Below are positions 1 to 7,959 of a stretch of 32,074 nt of DNA, piece by piece. Below the pieces are notes generated by a model. It saw only the letters and a program-made list of their open reading frames with translations, was not told the DNA's origin and searched no databases. The translations under genes were made by a program, and so were the position numbers. Every line of letters begins with the position of its first letter. Position 1 is the stretch's first letter. The DNA is from Micrococcales bacterium (lineage in GTDB: Bacteria; Actinomycetota; Actinomycetes; Actinomycetales; WQXJ01), in NCBI GenBank assembly GCA_009781225.1, contig WQYN01000007.1, positions 1-32,074 of the forward strand. Reading direction: 5' to 3'.

Positions 1-130
1 CTTGACGGTATTGGGGCCCTGCCCCCTCCCCCACCCTCCCCCAGCGGACCTGGGAGTGGTTTCGTTGGATTTGGTCCCCTCAAATTCAACGAAACCACTC
101 CCCAGTCCGACTTGACGGCATTGGGGCCCG
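1..130. repeat. Imperfect palindrome inside flanking direct repeats
   Basis: Arms 46-73 and 81-108 form a 28-bp inverted repeat with three mismatches around a 7-base spacer. It is bracketed by near-identical direct repeats starting at 1 and 111 (CTTGACGG[T/C]ATTGGGGCCC). Each is followed by a C-rich tract. The stem sequence and loop differ from the GATGACAGCG-loop family elsewhere in this window, so it may be a separate repeat type. Bases 131-300 hold no gene I can support; a TTGACA at 242-247 has no good -10 partner. Confidence 0.75.
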
Positions 131-302
131 CCCCCAACCCCCGCCCTCACATCCCTGTCTCGCGCTGCGGGGGTTGATTGCGTGAGACAGGTGGGGTTAT
201 CCACTGGCCAGAGGGGGGTGGCGAGCAGAGAGCGGCGCAACTTGACACAGTGGGTGGGTTCCATGAGCGCTCAGCCACGACCGCAAGGAAGGAAGGTCAT
301 TG

Positions 303-497
303 ATGAACACTGGATTGTTGCCGCAACGAAACCTGCTGGCGGGACTGCACGAGGACGAATCCGGCGCCACCACCGCCGAGTACGCCGTCGCGATCATCGC
401 CGCCACCGGTTTCGCGGGTCTCTTGGTTGCCCTGTTGACCAGCGATACCGCGCGCGGCTGGTTGTCGAACCTCATCGAGCAGGCGCTTCACCGGTGA
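303..497 (+). CDS. DUF4244 / Flp-pilin-like small membrane protein
   Basis: A 64-residue protein with a charged N-terminus followed by the motif ESGATTAEYAVAIIAATGF and one hydrophobic segment. The G-x4-E-Y arrangement is the processing-site pattern of type IV/Flp pilins, cut by a prepilin peptidase after Gly or Ala so the hydrophobic helix can be packed into a pilus. In Actinobacteria this matches DUF4244, usually found beside TadE-like genes and this helicase type, as here. The ATG at 303 is preferred because AGGAAGG lies 7-8 bases upstream. Its TGA overlaps the GTG of the next gene (GTGA), so the two are translationally coupled. The ATPase and platform genes (tadA, tadB, tadC) are not in the window and may lie to the left. 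Confidence 0.85.
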   Translation: MNTGLLPQRNLLAGLHEDESGATTAEYAVAIIAATGFAGLLVALLTSDTARGWLSNLIEQALHR

Positions 498-859
498 GGC
501 ATGTCAACCTGAAGGACGAGGCTGGTGGGGCGACCGTCGAGGTGGCGGTCGCTCTGCCAGCCCTCGCCCTGCTGCTGTCAATCACGTTGGCGCTCGGCGG
601 TGTCCTCCTGGCGAGCCTGCGCTGCGCCGAAGGAGCGAGGGCGGGAGCTCGGGAGGCGGCGCTGGGATCGGACGACGCCGCCGTGTCCCGAGCGGTCGCC
701 GCAGCTGCCGGGAATGAGGCGAGTGCCGCCATCGTCCGCCTGGGCGGCGAGGTCATGGTCACGGTGACGCTTCCACTCGCCCTGCCGTCTGTTGTGGGCG
801 ATCGCGTGGTGACCTCCACCGCCCACAGTGCTTGTGAGCCCGACCGTGGCTGCCGGTAG
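494..859 (+). CDS. TadE-like pseudopilin
   Basis: A 121-residue protein starting at a GTG that overlaps the DUF4244 stop. Residues about 8-40 carry the TadE pattern: GGATVEVAVALPALALLL, with the conserved Glu in the hydrophobic stretch, then one transmembrane helix. A short extracytoplasmic domain with two cysteines follows near the C-terminus (SACEPDRGCR). TadE proteins are minor pseudopilins of the tight-adherence secretion system, anchored in the membrane with the C-terminal part outside. The last 43 bp (817-859) are repeated at 910-952, so this gene's tail was involved in a local duplication. The next gene is read in another frame across this tail. Confidence 0.85.
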   Translation: MRHVNLKDEAGGATVEVAVALPALALLLSITLALGGVLLASLRCAEGARAGAREAALGSDDAAVSRAVAAAAGNEASAAIVRLGGEVMVTVTLPLALPSVVGDRVVTSTAHSACEPDRGCR

Positions 860-952
860 GGATGCGGCCACGGTGACCTCGTCTCGAATATCACTGATCG
901 CGGCACGTTCACCGCCCACAGTGCTTGCGAGCCCGACCGTGGCTGCCGGTAG
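817..952 (+). repeat. 43-bp direct repeat, 93-bp period
   Basis: Bases 817-859 and 910-952 are identical except at one position (834 T, 927 C). The first copy contains the TadE stop codon. The 93-bp offset is 31 codons, so both overlapping reading frames are preserved. In the downstream gene the repeat encodes SPTVAAG twice. Confidence 0.95.
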
Positions 953-1634
953 TGAACCGACCGCTGCGCAGGGACGACTCCTTCGCGGCGAGGGCGGATC
1001 GGGGAGCGTGCTCATGCTGGGGATCGCGACCGCAGCGTGCTTGGCTGCACTGGCGCTCTCGGCTGTGGGGGCTGCTCTGTTTGCTCACGCTCGGGCCCAG
1101 GCTGCTGCCGACCTCGGTGCGCTCGCGGCTGCCCAGGCGCTCCTTGAGGGGCAAGGTTCCGAAGCAGCGTGCGCTGCCGCGGGCCGGATCGTCGAGGAGA
1201 ACGGGGCGGTTCTGGTTCACTGCGACCCGCGCGACGACCTCTCGGTCCAGGTCACCGCCACTGTTGCGGTCAACTCCGAAGGCTGGGACTGGTTCGCATC
1301 CCTGGTGGGTCAGGCTTCCGCCCGTGCGGGCCCCCCAACAGCTCACCCCAGCCCGCGGGTGAGTGGAAACCCAACAATGAGCAACCAACAAGTGGAAACC
1401 CAACAACTAGGCGGCATGACAGCGATTCAAGTTGTCGGGTTTCCACTCACTCGCTGGCGGGGGGCGCGGAGCGCGCGGGGAGCGCGAGGGAGGTTGCTAG
1501 GACCGTGGCGAGGCGGGATGCGGCGGCTTTGTCGAGCGTTTGGTTGGCGTTGCCGCACTTGGGGGACTGGATGCAGCCTGGGCATCCCTCGGCGCAGGGA
1601 CAGGTTGCTAGCAGTTCGGCGACCGTCGCTATGA
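828..1634 (+). CDS. TadE-like protein of the helicase/secretion neighbourhood, 3' end altered
   Basis: The N-terminal half is convincing. GSGSVLMLGIATAACLAALA plus AAADLGALAAAQALL is the Rv3654c/TadE-like protein always met next to this helicase family; it is a single-pass membrane protein, probably of the same pilus-like apparatus. The GTG at 828 gives 268 residues. The GTG at 939 is an equally good start, because the 93-bp duplication (817-859 and 910-952) lengthened the 5' end in frame. Family homology seems to end near position 1345 (after GQASARAGPPT). Beyond that the frame runs through the palindrome at 1391-1447 and about 190 bp antisense to the helicase gene. The last roughly 95 residues are probably read-through after loss of the original stop. 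Confidence 0.7.
   Translation: MLVSPTVAAGRDAATVTSSRISLIAARSPPTVLASPTVAAGSEPTAAQGRLLRGEGGSGSVLMLGIATAACLAALALSAVGAALFAHARAQAAADLGALAAAQALLEGQGSEAACAAAGRIVEENGAVLVHCDPRDDLSVQVTATVAVNSEGWDWFASLVGQASARAGPPTAHPSPRVSGNPTMSNQQVETQQLGGMTAIQVVGFPLTRWRGARSARGARGRLLGPWRGGMRRLCRAFGWRCRTWGTGCSLGIPRRRDRLLAVRRPSL
1362..1447. repeat. Palindromic repeat B (GATGACAGCG-loop family)
   Basis: Arms 1391-1408 and 1430-1447 pair over 18 bp with one mismatch. The 21-base spacer contains ATGACAGCG. An extra copy of the left arm lies at 1362-1377, 29 bp upstream. The element and its right flank (CTCGCTGGCGG) closely match element E inside hrpA at 29167-29221, in the same orientation. It sits where a tad-cluster gene and the helicase converge. 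The helicase TGA (1447-1449) lies on its outer edge, so it may end transcription from either side, although no T-run follows. Confidence 0.9.
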
Positions 1635-3963
1635 GCTGGTCTCGGCGGCGAAAGGCCTGTTCAGCGAAGCCTGCTCCTCCAGGGAAGGCGTCATGGATGA
1701 AGACGGTTGGCGCGCTGGTCTCTGCGTGAAGAGCGGTCGACAGCCCCCCGAGGTCCCACCGGTCGCAGGTGGCCAAGAGGGGCAGCAGCCCGATCGCCGC
1801 GTGCTCCCAGGCGTGGAGGGCGCCGGGGAGGTCGGAGCGGTCGATCTCGGCCTTCTCGAGCGTCGCGGCGGTGAGAGTCAGCCAGGCTGAGGCGGTCCGC
1901 AGGACACGTTCGGGCAGGTCAAGGGGGATGGTATCGATCCGGCTGAGGCCCGGCACGGCGAGCCGAGTGTAGGACGTCACCTGCTCGACGACCTCGACCT
2001 CGCCGAACGCCCACGCTCCATCCGCCTCGACCACGCTCTGCTCCTCGGAGAGAATGCTCACCCTCGTGATCGAGTTCGCGCGAGTCCGGTAGTTGGGTCG
2101 CAGGGCGCGGACCAGGGCAATGCGCGCCTCCAGATCCAGATCGCGGACGATGAAGGTCGCTCCCTGATGCGAATAGACCGCACCGGGGTGGACGGTTGCG
2201 TCGGCGCGCCCACCATCCACCGTTCCCACCAGGTCACCCGTGGACTCGTTGACAATCTGAACCGACGGACCGCCGCTCCCCCGCAAATCCGTGAGCGACG
2301 TCGCTGGTTCGACGGGGATCCAATGCCAGCCCGTGGATCGACGCCGCAACACTCCGAGGTCGCCCAGTTGCTCTAGGACTGGCGAGGCGTCGGGCCCAAA
2401 GCGAGGGACGTCATCGTCCGTCAGGGGGAGCTCGGCGGCAGCGGCGCACAGGTGAGGGGCCAGGACGTGGGGATTGGACGGGTTGAAGACGCTGGTCTCC
2501 ATGGGCGCGCCGAAGATGGCCTCGGGGTGGTTGACGAGGAAGGTGTCGAGCGGGTTAGTGCCGGCGATCCACACGGCCAGGCCCTCGGCGCCGGCGCGGC
2601 CCGCCCGGCCAAACTGCTGCCACAGCGAGGCGCGGGTCCCCGGCCAGCCGACGCTCACCACGGTGTCGAGCCCCGAGATGTCGATTCCCAACTCCAGAGC
2701 TGAGGTCGTCACGACCGTGGTGAGCGAGCCGGAGCGTAGGCGTTTTTCCAGGTCACGCCGCTCGATGGCGAGGTACCCGCCGCGGTAGGCCGCAACACGC
2801 CCACCCTGGGAAGGGGGGAGTCGGTGCCGGACACCGTCGGCTACGGACTCGGCCGCGAACCGCGAGCGCACAAAGCCCAAGGTGCGAGCCCCGGCCCCGG
2901 CGAGGTCAGCGAGCAGCTCCGCCGCCTCGGCACCAGCGGGTTTGCGGATCGTCGGGATTGCGAGGAGGTCGTCGTCCTGCTCGGCTGGCGAGCCCTTCCC
3001 GCCGTCTTCGGCTGTGTCCTCACCTCCGCCAGCGCCGTCGGCGCTGCCACCCGGCCCCGCAGCAATGGCCCAGGGGTCCTCGGGACCAGCCCCCTGCTGA
3101 TCATCGTCATCCTCCGCGAGCTCCGGCGGCTGCCAGAGGATGATGGTGCGGCGGCCGCTCGGGGCCGTCGATTCTTCGATGGGCGTGATCTCCTGCTCTC
3201 CCACGCCGAACAACGTGGCCGCGAGGCGACCGGGCTCCGCGATCGTTGCCGAGGCGGCGGCGAAGGTGGGCTCGGCCCCGTGGTGAGCCGCGATCCGACG
3301 CAGCCTTCGGATCACCAGCGACACATGAGCGCCGAAAACCCCCCGGTGAGCATGGGCTTCATCGACGATGACGGTTCGCAACGTTCGGAAGAACCTTGCC
3401 CAGCGTTCATGCTGAGGGAGCAGGGAGAAGTGGAGGAAGTCGGGGTTGGTGAGGATGATGTCGCCGTGTGCCTGGGCTTCGGCCCGCTCGTCGGTCGAGG
3501 AATCGCCGTCGCAGACGCGGGCCCGGACGTCGGTCTCAGCGTCGCAGGAGCGAAGGACCTTGTTGAGCGCCACGAGCTGGTCGGCCGCTAAGGCTTTTGT
3601 CGGGGCCAAGTACAGGGCGGTGGGCCGTCGCGCGAAGGCGGAGATCCGCTTCGCGTCCGCGGCGCGCGCCTGCCGCAGGATCGCATCGAGGGCGTCGAGC
3701 CACATGGCCAGGGACTTTCCCGACCCGGCGGGTGTGGCGAGGACCACGTGATTGCCGTCGTGGAGGGCTTGGGCCGCTTCGACCTGATGCTGCCAGGGCT
3801 GGTCAACGCCCATTTTTCCCAGGCCGTCGGCGAGCGAGGGCTCCAACCAGGCCGGCCAGGGGACAGTGAGCCCGTCTCGCGCCTCGATGCGTTCAATGTG
3901 CCGGGCGCACTCCTGTCGAGTCGGGCCTCCCAGGAGGACCCGCACCAACGCCTGCGCACTCAC
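1447..3963 (-). CDS. DEAH-type superfamily 2 helicase with C-terminal Cys cluster (YprA/MrfA-like)
   Basis: An 838-residue helicase. Walker A is TPAGSGKS near residues 77-84, motif II is VIVDEAH near 200 and motif III is SAT. Motifs V and VI are LELGIDISGLD and QFGRAGRAG. The C-terminal DUF1998-type zinc site reads CPCAEGCPGCIQSPKCGNAN. This architecture is that of YprA/MrfA helicases; Bacillus MrfA works in excision of mitomycin-type damage. The pairing with DUF4244/TadE genes is the known actinobacterial helicase/secretion neighbourhood, and no functional link between the two is established. An acidic, Gly-rich linker near residues 285-330 (AEDDDDQQ and following) separates the two RecA lobes. 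The start is a GTG at 3963 with a weak ribosome site; GACAAT lies 7 bases upstream and could be a leaderless -10. The C-terminal codons and stop overlap palindrome B. Confidence 0.9.
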   Translation of the reverse strand: MSAQALVRVLLGGPTRQECARHIERIEARDGLTVPWPAWLEPSLADGLGKMGVDQPWQHQVEAAQALHDGNHVVLATPAGSGKSLAMWLDALDAILRQARAADAKRISAFARRPTALYLAPTKALAADQLVALNKVLRSCDAETDVRARVCDGDSSTDERAEAQAHGDIILTNPDFLHFSLLPQHERWARFFRTLRTVIVDEAHAHRGVFGAHVSLVIRRLRRIAAHHGAEPTFAAASATIAEPGRLAATLFGVGEQEITPIEESTAPSGRRTIILWQPPELAEDDDDQQGAGPEDPWAIAAGPGGSADGAGGGEDTAEDGGKGSPAEQDDDLLAIPTIRKPAGAEAAELLADLAGAGARTLGFVRSRFAAESVADGVRHRLPPSQGGRVAAYRGGYLAIERRDLEKRLRSGSLTTVVTTSALELGIDISGLDTVVSVGWPGTRASLWQQFGRAGRAGAEGLAVWIAGTNPLDTFLVNHPEAIFGAPMETSVFNPSNPHVLAPHLCAAAAELPLTDDDVPRFGPDASPVLEQLGDLGVLRRRSTGWHWIPVEPATSLTDLRGSGGPSVQIVNESTGDLVGTVDGGRADATVHPGAVYSHQGATFIVRDLDLEARIALVRALRPNYRTRANSITRVSILSEEQSVVEADGAWAFGEVEVVEQVTSYTRLAVPGLSRIDTIPLDLPERVLRTASAWLTLTAATLEKAEIDRSDLPGALHAWEHAAIGLLPLLATCDRWDLGGLSTALHAETSAPTVFIHDAFPGGAGFAEQAFRRRDQLIATVAELLATCPCAEGCPGCIQSPKCGNANQTLDKAAASRLATVLATSLALPARSAPPASE

Positions 3964-4016
3964 GGTCCGAATTGTCCCCTACTCTGGCAGAAACACCGAA
4001 AGGTAAGGAGAACACC

Positions 4017-4760
4017 ATGCGGACAGCCGTCATTACCGGTGCCAGCAGCGGAATCGGGGCAGCCAGCGCGGTCGCCCTGGCTCAGGACGGATGGGCGGTG
4101 GTCCTAGGAGCTCGACGGATGGACCGCTTGGGCGAGGTGGCGAAGCGATGCGGGAGTTCCGCCATCGTGCGCCCTTTGGATGTGACGAACCAGGAAAGCG
4201 TAGATGCGTTTGCTGGGGTGATCGAGCGGTGTGACCTGCTGTTGAACAACGCGGGGGGCGCGAAGGGGCTGGGGCCGGTCGCCGAGGCGCGCGAGGAGCA
4301 GTGGGAGTGGATGTACCAGACGAACGTGCTGGGGACCATGCGCGTGACGCGCGCCCTGCTGCCCAAGCTTCTGGCCAGCGGCGATGGGCAGATTCTCACG
4401 ATCGCGTCGATCGCGGCGTCGGATGCCTACGCGGGAGGCGGGGGGTACAACGCGGCGAAGTTTGCCCAGGGGGCGGTGGTCCAGGTGCTGCGGCGCGAGC
4501 TGGCGGGGCTGCCGGTGCGGGTCGTCGAGATTGACCCAGGGCTGGTCAAGACGGAGTTTGCCCTGGTGCGATTTGCGGGCGATGCCGAGCGCGCGGAGGC
4601 TGTCTACGAGGGGATCACGCCCCTGACGGCCGAGGACATCGGGGAGGCTGTCCGCTGGATTGCCGCCCTGCCACCGCGCGTCAACATTGACCTCCTGCGG
4701 ATCACCGCCCGCGACCAAGTGGGCCCAACCAAAGTGATGCCGCGCCCCCTCACCGATTAG
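4017..4760 (+). CDS. Short-chain dehydrogenase/reductase
   Basis: A 247-residue classical SDR. It has TGASSGIG at residues 6-13 for NAD(P) binding, NNAGG as the adenine-side motif, Ser131 and Y144-NAA-K148 as the catalytic set, and the PG motif (IDPGLVKTEF) after strand 6. ARR after the second strand suggests NADP(H) preference. The closest general group is YdfG-like 3-hydroxy acid/serine dehydrogenases; the substrate cannot be read from sequence. The ATG at 4017 is chosen because AAGGAG lies 6 bases upstream. It is divergent from the helicase with about 53 bp between starts. Confidence 0.9.
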   Translation: MRTAVITGASSGIGAASAVALAQDGWAVVLGARRMDRLGEVAKRCGSSAIVRPLDVTNQESVDAFAGVIERCDLLLNNAGGAKGLGPVAEAREEQWEWMYQTNVLGTMRVTRALLPKLLASGDGQILTIASIAASDAYAGGGGYNAAKFAQGAVVQVLRRELAGLPVRVVEIDPGLVKTEFALVRFAGDAERAEAVYEGITPLTAEDIGEAVRWIAALPPRVNIDLLRITARDQVGPTKVMPRPLTD

Positions 4761-4782
4761 GTCAAAACCTGCCCTCAAACGG

Positions 4783-4809
4783 AGCTGACAACGCTCCCAA
4801 GGGTCAGCT
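4783..4809 (+). terminator. Possible terminator hairpin after the dehydrogenase
   Basis: AGCTGAC (4783-4789) pairs with GTCAGCT (4803-4809) around a 13-base loop, 23 bp after the dehydrogenase stop, followed only by TT. It is too weak for a confident rho-independent terminator. The rest of the gap to topA holds a G-run/C-run hairpin near 4827-4846 and nothing else I recognise. Confidence 0.35.
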
Positions 4810-4907
4810 TTCGACATACTCGGCGCGGGGGGACTCGCACCCCCTCGTCGCTGCAGCATCCCGCGGGAGTATGTATGGTTCACCCTGGAACCCATCAAGG
4901 AGGACTA

Positions 4908-7652
4908 GTGACCAACGTCCGCAAGCTTGTCATTGTCGAGTCGCCCGCCAAGGCGCGGACCATCGCCGGGTACCTCGGCACCGGCTTCGAGGTCGAGGCG
5001 TCGGTGGGGCACATTCGCGACCTGCCCGCCCCACGCGACCTGCCCGCCGAGATGAAAAAGGGGCCATTCGGCAAGTTCGCCGTCGACGTCGACAACGGGT
5101 TCGAGCCCTACTACGTCGTCTCCCCGGACCGAAAGTCCCAGGTCACAGCCCTGCGCCGCGCGCTGAAGGAGGCTGACGAACTCTACCTCGCGACGGACGA
5201 AGACCGCGAGGGCGAGGCCATCGCCTGGCACCTCCTCGAGGTCCTCAAGCCGAGAATCCCCGTCAAGCGCATGGTGTTCCACGAGATCACGCGCCCCGCG
5301 ATCGAACGCGCCCTCGCCCACCCGCGCGACGTCAACACGCACCTCGTGGACGCCCAGGAGACACGCCGCATCCTCGATCGCCTCTACGGCTGGGAGGTCT
5401 CGCCGGTGTTGTGGCGCAAGATCGGCCCGGGTTTGTCTGCCGGCCGCGTCCAGTCCGTCGCGACCCGCATGGTGGTCGAGCGCGAGCGGGAGCGGATCGC
5501 CTTCATCGCCGCGTCCTTCTGGGACGTGACCGGCACATTTGCGCACGATGGCGATGCCTCCTTCCAAGCCAGGCTCACCGCCATTGACGGGACAAGAGTC
5601 GCGACGGGCAAGGACTTTGACGACAGCGGCGCCGTCACCTCCCAGGCGTTGATCCTTGACGAGGCCGCCGCAACATCCCTGGTCAGGGCTTTGGAAGGTC
5701 AGGAGTTCTCGGTCGCGGACCTCACGACCAAGCCCTACCGCCGCCGCCCCTCGGCGCCCTTCACAACGTCGACCTATCAGCAGGAGGCTTCCCGCAAGCT
5801 GCGCCTGAACTCCCGCGAAGCGATGCGGATTGCCCAAAGGCTTTATGAGGCCGGGTACATCACCTACATGAGGACCGACTCGGTCAGCCTCTCTGACCAG
5901 GCCATTGCCGCTGCCCGCCGCCAGGCCGCCGAACTCTTCGGCGCCGATTCCGTACCCAGCGCGCCGCGCCACTATGCGACCAAGTCGAAGGGTGCCCAGG
6001 AAGCCCACGAGGCGATCCGTCCCTCCGGGGAGGTCTTCAAGACCCCGGCCCAGCTGGCAGGGGCCCTCAGCGGCACTGACCTCAAGGTTTACGAGTTGAT
6101 CTGGAAGCGGACGCTCGCCTCTCAGATGAGTGACGCCATCGGCCACACAGCGACGGTCAAGGTGGAGGCGCGGGCGAGCGACGGGCGCATGGCTACGTTC
6201 GCGGCGTCGGGCACCGTCATCACGCATCGGGGCTTCCTCGCCGCCTACGAGGAGGGACGCGATGCCGCGCGCTATGACGCAGAGGAACCCGGTTCGGATC
6301 GGCTGCCGCCTGTTGTGGCAGGTCAGAGGCTTGAGGCGCGGGCGCTGGCCGCCGAGGGCCATGAGACATCGCCGCCGCCCCGGTTCACGGAAGCCTCGCT
6401 GGTCGCGGCTTTGGAGAAGCGTGGGATCGGGCGGCCCAGCACCTACGCCTCGATCATGTCGACGATCGAAGAGCGCGGGTACGTCCTGCGCCGCGCCCAA
6501 GCGCTCATCCCCTCCTGGCTCGCCTTCTCCGTGGTAGCGCTGCTGGAGGGGCATTTTGCTGACCTCGTCGACTATGACTTCACCGCGGAGATGGAGTCCG
6601 GCCTCGACGAGATAGCCGCGGGGACTCAGGCGCGGCAGGCCTGGCTTCATGCCTTCTATTTCGGGGACGGCAAGGCGGCCTCCGCTCGGGTTGACGATCC
6701 CGGGCATCACCTGAAGTCTCTGGGGCTCAAGCGTCTGGTCCTTGACCAGGGCGAGATTGACGCCCGCGCTGTCAACACCATTGAGCTGGCGGAACGCATC
6801 GGGGTCCGCGTGGGCCGCTACGGCCCCTACCTGGAGGAGACCACCGAGTCGGGTGATGTGCGGCGCGCTCCCATTCCCGGTTCCCTTGCGCCCGATGAGC
6901 TGACCGCCGAGGTCGCCCGCGGCCTTCTCGAGGAGGCCGCCAAGGGTCCGGACCAGCGTGAACTCGGCCACGACCCCGCGACCGGGCGGATGATTGTCGC
7001 CCGCGATGGCCGCTTTGGCCCGTATGTCACAGAAGTCATGACGGACGATGGCGGGACTGGGGTTGGTGCGGCAGCGTCCGCGGGGGGAGGGACGTCATCG
7101 TCCGCCTCGAAGGGCAAGGGGAAGGGGAAGGCAGCGGCTCCCAAGGCGCGCAACGCCTCGCTGTTCAAGACGATGCAGATCGAAACCGTGTCGCTGGACG
7201 AGGCGTTGGCACTGCTCGCGCTGCCTCGCTTGGTGGGGGCGGACCCAGCCTCGGGCGAGGAGATCACCGCGCAGAACGGACGCTACGGACCCTACGTCAA
7301 GCGCGGGTCTGAGTCGCGATCCCTGGCGGACGAGGAAGCGATCCTCACCGTCACGTTGGAGGAGGCGTTGGCGCTGCTGGCGGCACCCAAGGGGCGAAGG
7401 ACCGCGCAGGCGGCCTCGACGGCGAAAACGCTGGGGACCGACCCAGCCTCCGGGAGACCGATCACCCTGAAAGACGGGCGTTTCGGCCCGTACGTCACCG
7501 ACGGCGAGACCAACGCGACCGTTCCCCGGGGCGAGGATCCAGCATCGGTAGGACTGGAGCGCGCCGCGCAAATGCTGGCCGACAAGCGTGCGCGAGGCCC
7601 AGTCCAGCGAAGGGGAGCCGGAGGCCGAAAAGCCGCGCCGCGCAAGAAGTAG
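4908..7652 (+). CDS. topA: DNA topoisomerase I
   Basis: A 914-residue type IA topoisomerase that relaxes negative supercoils by transient single-strand cutting. The Toprim domain starts at LVIVESPAKARTIAGYLG, with acidic residues in TDEDREGEAIAWHL near 90-110. The nucleophile is Tyr320 in ITYMRTDSVSLS, close to the E. coli numbering (Tyr319). The C-terminus has no zinc ribbons. It carries actinobacterial repeats of the form DPATGRMIVARDGRFGPYV, DPASGEEITAQNGRYGPYV and DPASGRPITLKDGRFGPYV, then an Arg/Lys-rich tail (GAGGRKAAPRKK). A Gly/Ser/Lys linker (about 705-745) separates two repeats. The GTG at 4908 is chosen because AAGGAGG lies 5-6 bases upstream; the longer frame from 4875 lacks a site. 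In many Actinobacteria topA precedes tmk and holB; here accessory genes separate them. Confidence 0.97.
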   Translation: MTNVRKLVIVESPAKARTIAGYLGTGFEVEASVGHIRDLPAPRDLPAEMKKGPFGKFAVDVDNGFEPYYVVSPDRKSQVTALRRALKEADELYLATDEDREGEAIAWHLLEVLKPRIPVKRMVFHEITRPAIERALAHPRDVNTHLVDAQETRRILDRLYGWEVSPVLWRKIGPGLSAGRVQSVATRMVVERERERIAFIAASFWDVTGTFAHDGDASFQARLTAIDGTRVATGKDFDDSGAVTSQALILDEAAATSLVRALEGQEFSVADLTTKPYRRRPSAPFTTSTYQQEASRKLRLNSREAMRIAQRLYEAGYITYMRTDSVSLSDQAIAAARRQAAELFGADSVPSAPRHYATKSKGAQEAHEAIRPSGEVFKTPAQLAGALSGTDLKVYELIWKRTLASQMSDAIGHTATVKVEARASDGRMATFAASGTVITHRGFLAAYEEGRDAARYDAEEPGSDRLPPVVAGQRLEARALAAEGHETSPPPRFTEASLVAALEKRGIGRPSTYASIMSTIEERGYVLRRAQALIPSWLAFSVVALLEGHFADLVDYDFTAEMESGLDEIAAGTQARQAWLHAFYFGDGKAASARVDDPGHHLKSLGLKRLVLDQGEIDARAVNTIELAERIGVRVGRYGPYLEETTESGDVRRAPIPGSLAPDELTAEVARGLLEEAAKGPDQRELGHDPATGRMIVARDGRFGPYVTEVMTDDGGTGVGAAASAGGGTSSSASKGKGKGKAAAPKARNASLFKTMQIETVSLDEALALLALPRLVGADPASGEEITAQNGRYGPYVKRGSESRSLADEEAILTVTLEEALALLAAPKGRRTAQAASTAKTLGTDPASGRPITLKDGRFGPYVTDGETNATVPRGEDPASVGLERAAQMLADKRARGPVQRRGAGGRKAAPRKK

Positions 7653-7668
7653 CAGCGGGGTTGCTGCT
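7651..7668 (+). terminator. Possible short terminator stem after topA
   Basis: AGCAGC (7651-7656) pairs with GCTGCT (7663-7668) around a 6-base loop, starting inside the topA stop codon. There is no T-run, so it is only a candidate. Confidence 0.25.
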
Positions 7669-7672
7669 GGTG

Positions 7673-7704
7673 CTGCGACCGGGTCGCAGACGCGAAGGTA
7701 TACT
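7673..7704 (+). promoter_or_regulatory. Leaderless promoter with palindromic operator for the TA operon
   Basis: TATACT at 7699-7704 lies exactly 6 bases before the ATG at 7711, so transcription should begin at the start codon. A perfect 17-bp palindrome, CTGCGACC-G-GGTCGCAG (7673-7689), covers the -35 position. It is the expected kind of site for autorepression by the antitoxin. Direct binding is inferred. Confidence 0.7.
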
Positions 7705-7710
7705 TGGTGT

Positions 7711-7959
7711 ATGAGTGTCGTGCAAGAGACGATGATTCGCGTGCCGGCCAGCTTGCGGGATCGGATTCGGTCAGGAGCAGCCGAGCGCCGCCTGAAGCAA
7801 GCGGACTACATCAGCCTCGCCCTGCGGGAGCTCGAGCAGGCCGAGTTTCTGCGTGCCGTCGCCGCCACCGAGTGGGACGATCAGGCGGTCGTCGAGGCAC
7901 GCGAGTGGGATGAGGCAGACCTCAGCACGGGGATCGATCCGTGGGACCCCCAGCCATGA
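7711..7959 (+). CDS. MazE-type antitoxin
   Basis: An 82-residue antitoxin. The N-terminal part (ETMIRVPASLRDRIRSGAAE) is a ribbon-helix-helix DNA-binding segment: a beta strand with alternating hydrophobic/polar residues, then two helices. The C-terminal half is strongly acidic and Trp-rich (EWDDQAVVEAREWDEADL), typical of the toxin-wrapping tail. The ATG is placed by TATACT-N6-ATG. The stop overlaps the toxin ATG (ATGA). By family analogy it neutralises the MazF/PemK nuclease encoded next to it and represses the operon through the upstream palindrome. Confidence 0.85.
   Translation: MSVVQETMIRVPASLRDRIRSGAAERRLKQADYISLALRELEQAEFLRAVAATEWDDQAVVEAREWDEADLSTGIDPWDPQP

Noticed and set aside
1362-1447. 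CRISPR-like array at the repeated arm sequence
   Set aside because: Only two arm copies 29 bp apart and no spacers or cas genes; the structure is a palindrome with a partial duplication.
4817-4868. tRNA-like GC-rich hairpin before topA
   Set aside because: The G-run/C-run stem does not extend into a cloverleaf and no anticodon arm can be drawn.
4905-6971. 688-codon open frame on the minus strand
   Set aside because: It is the exact antisense of topA, whose motifs are unmistakable; long antisense frames are expected at high GC.
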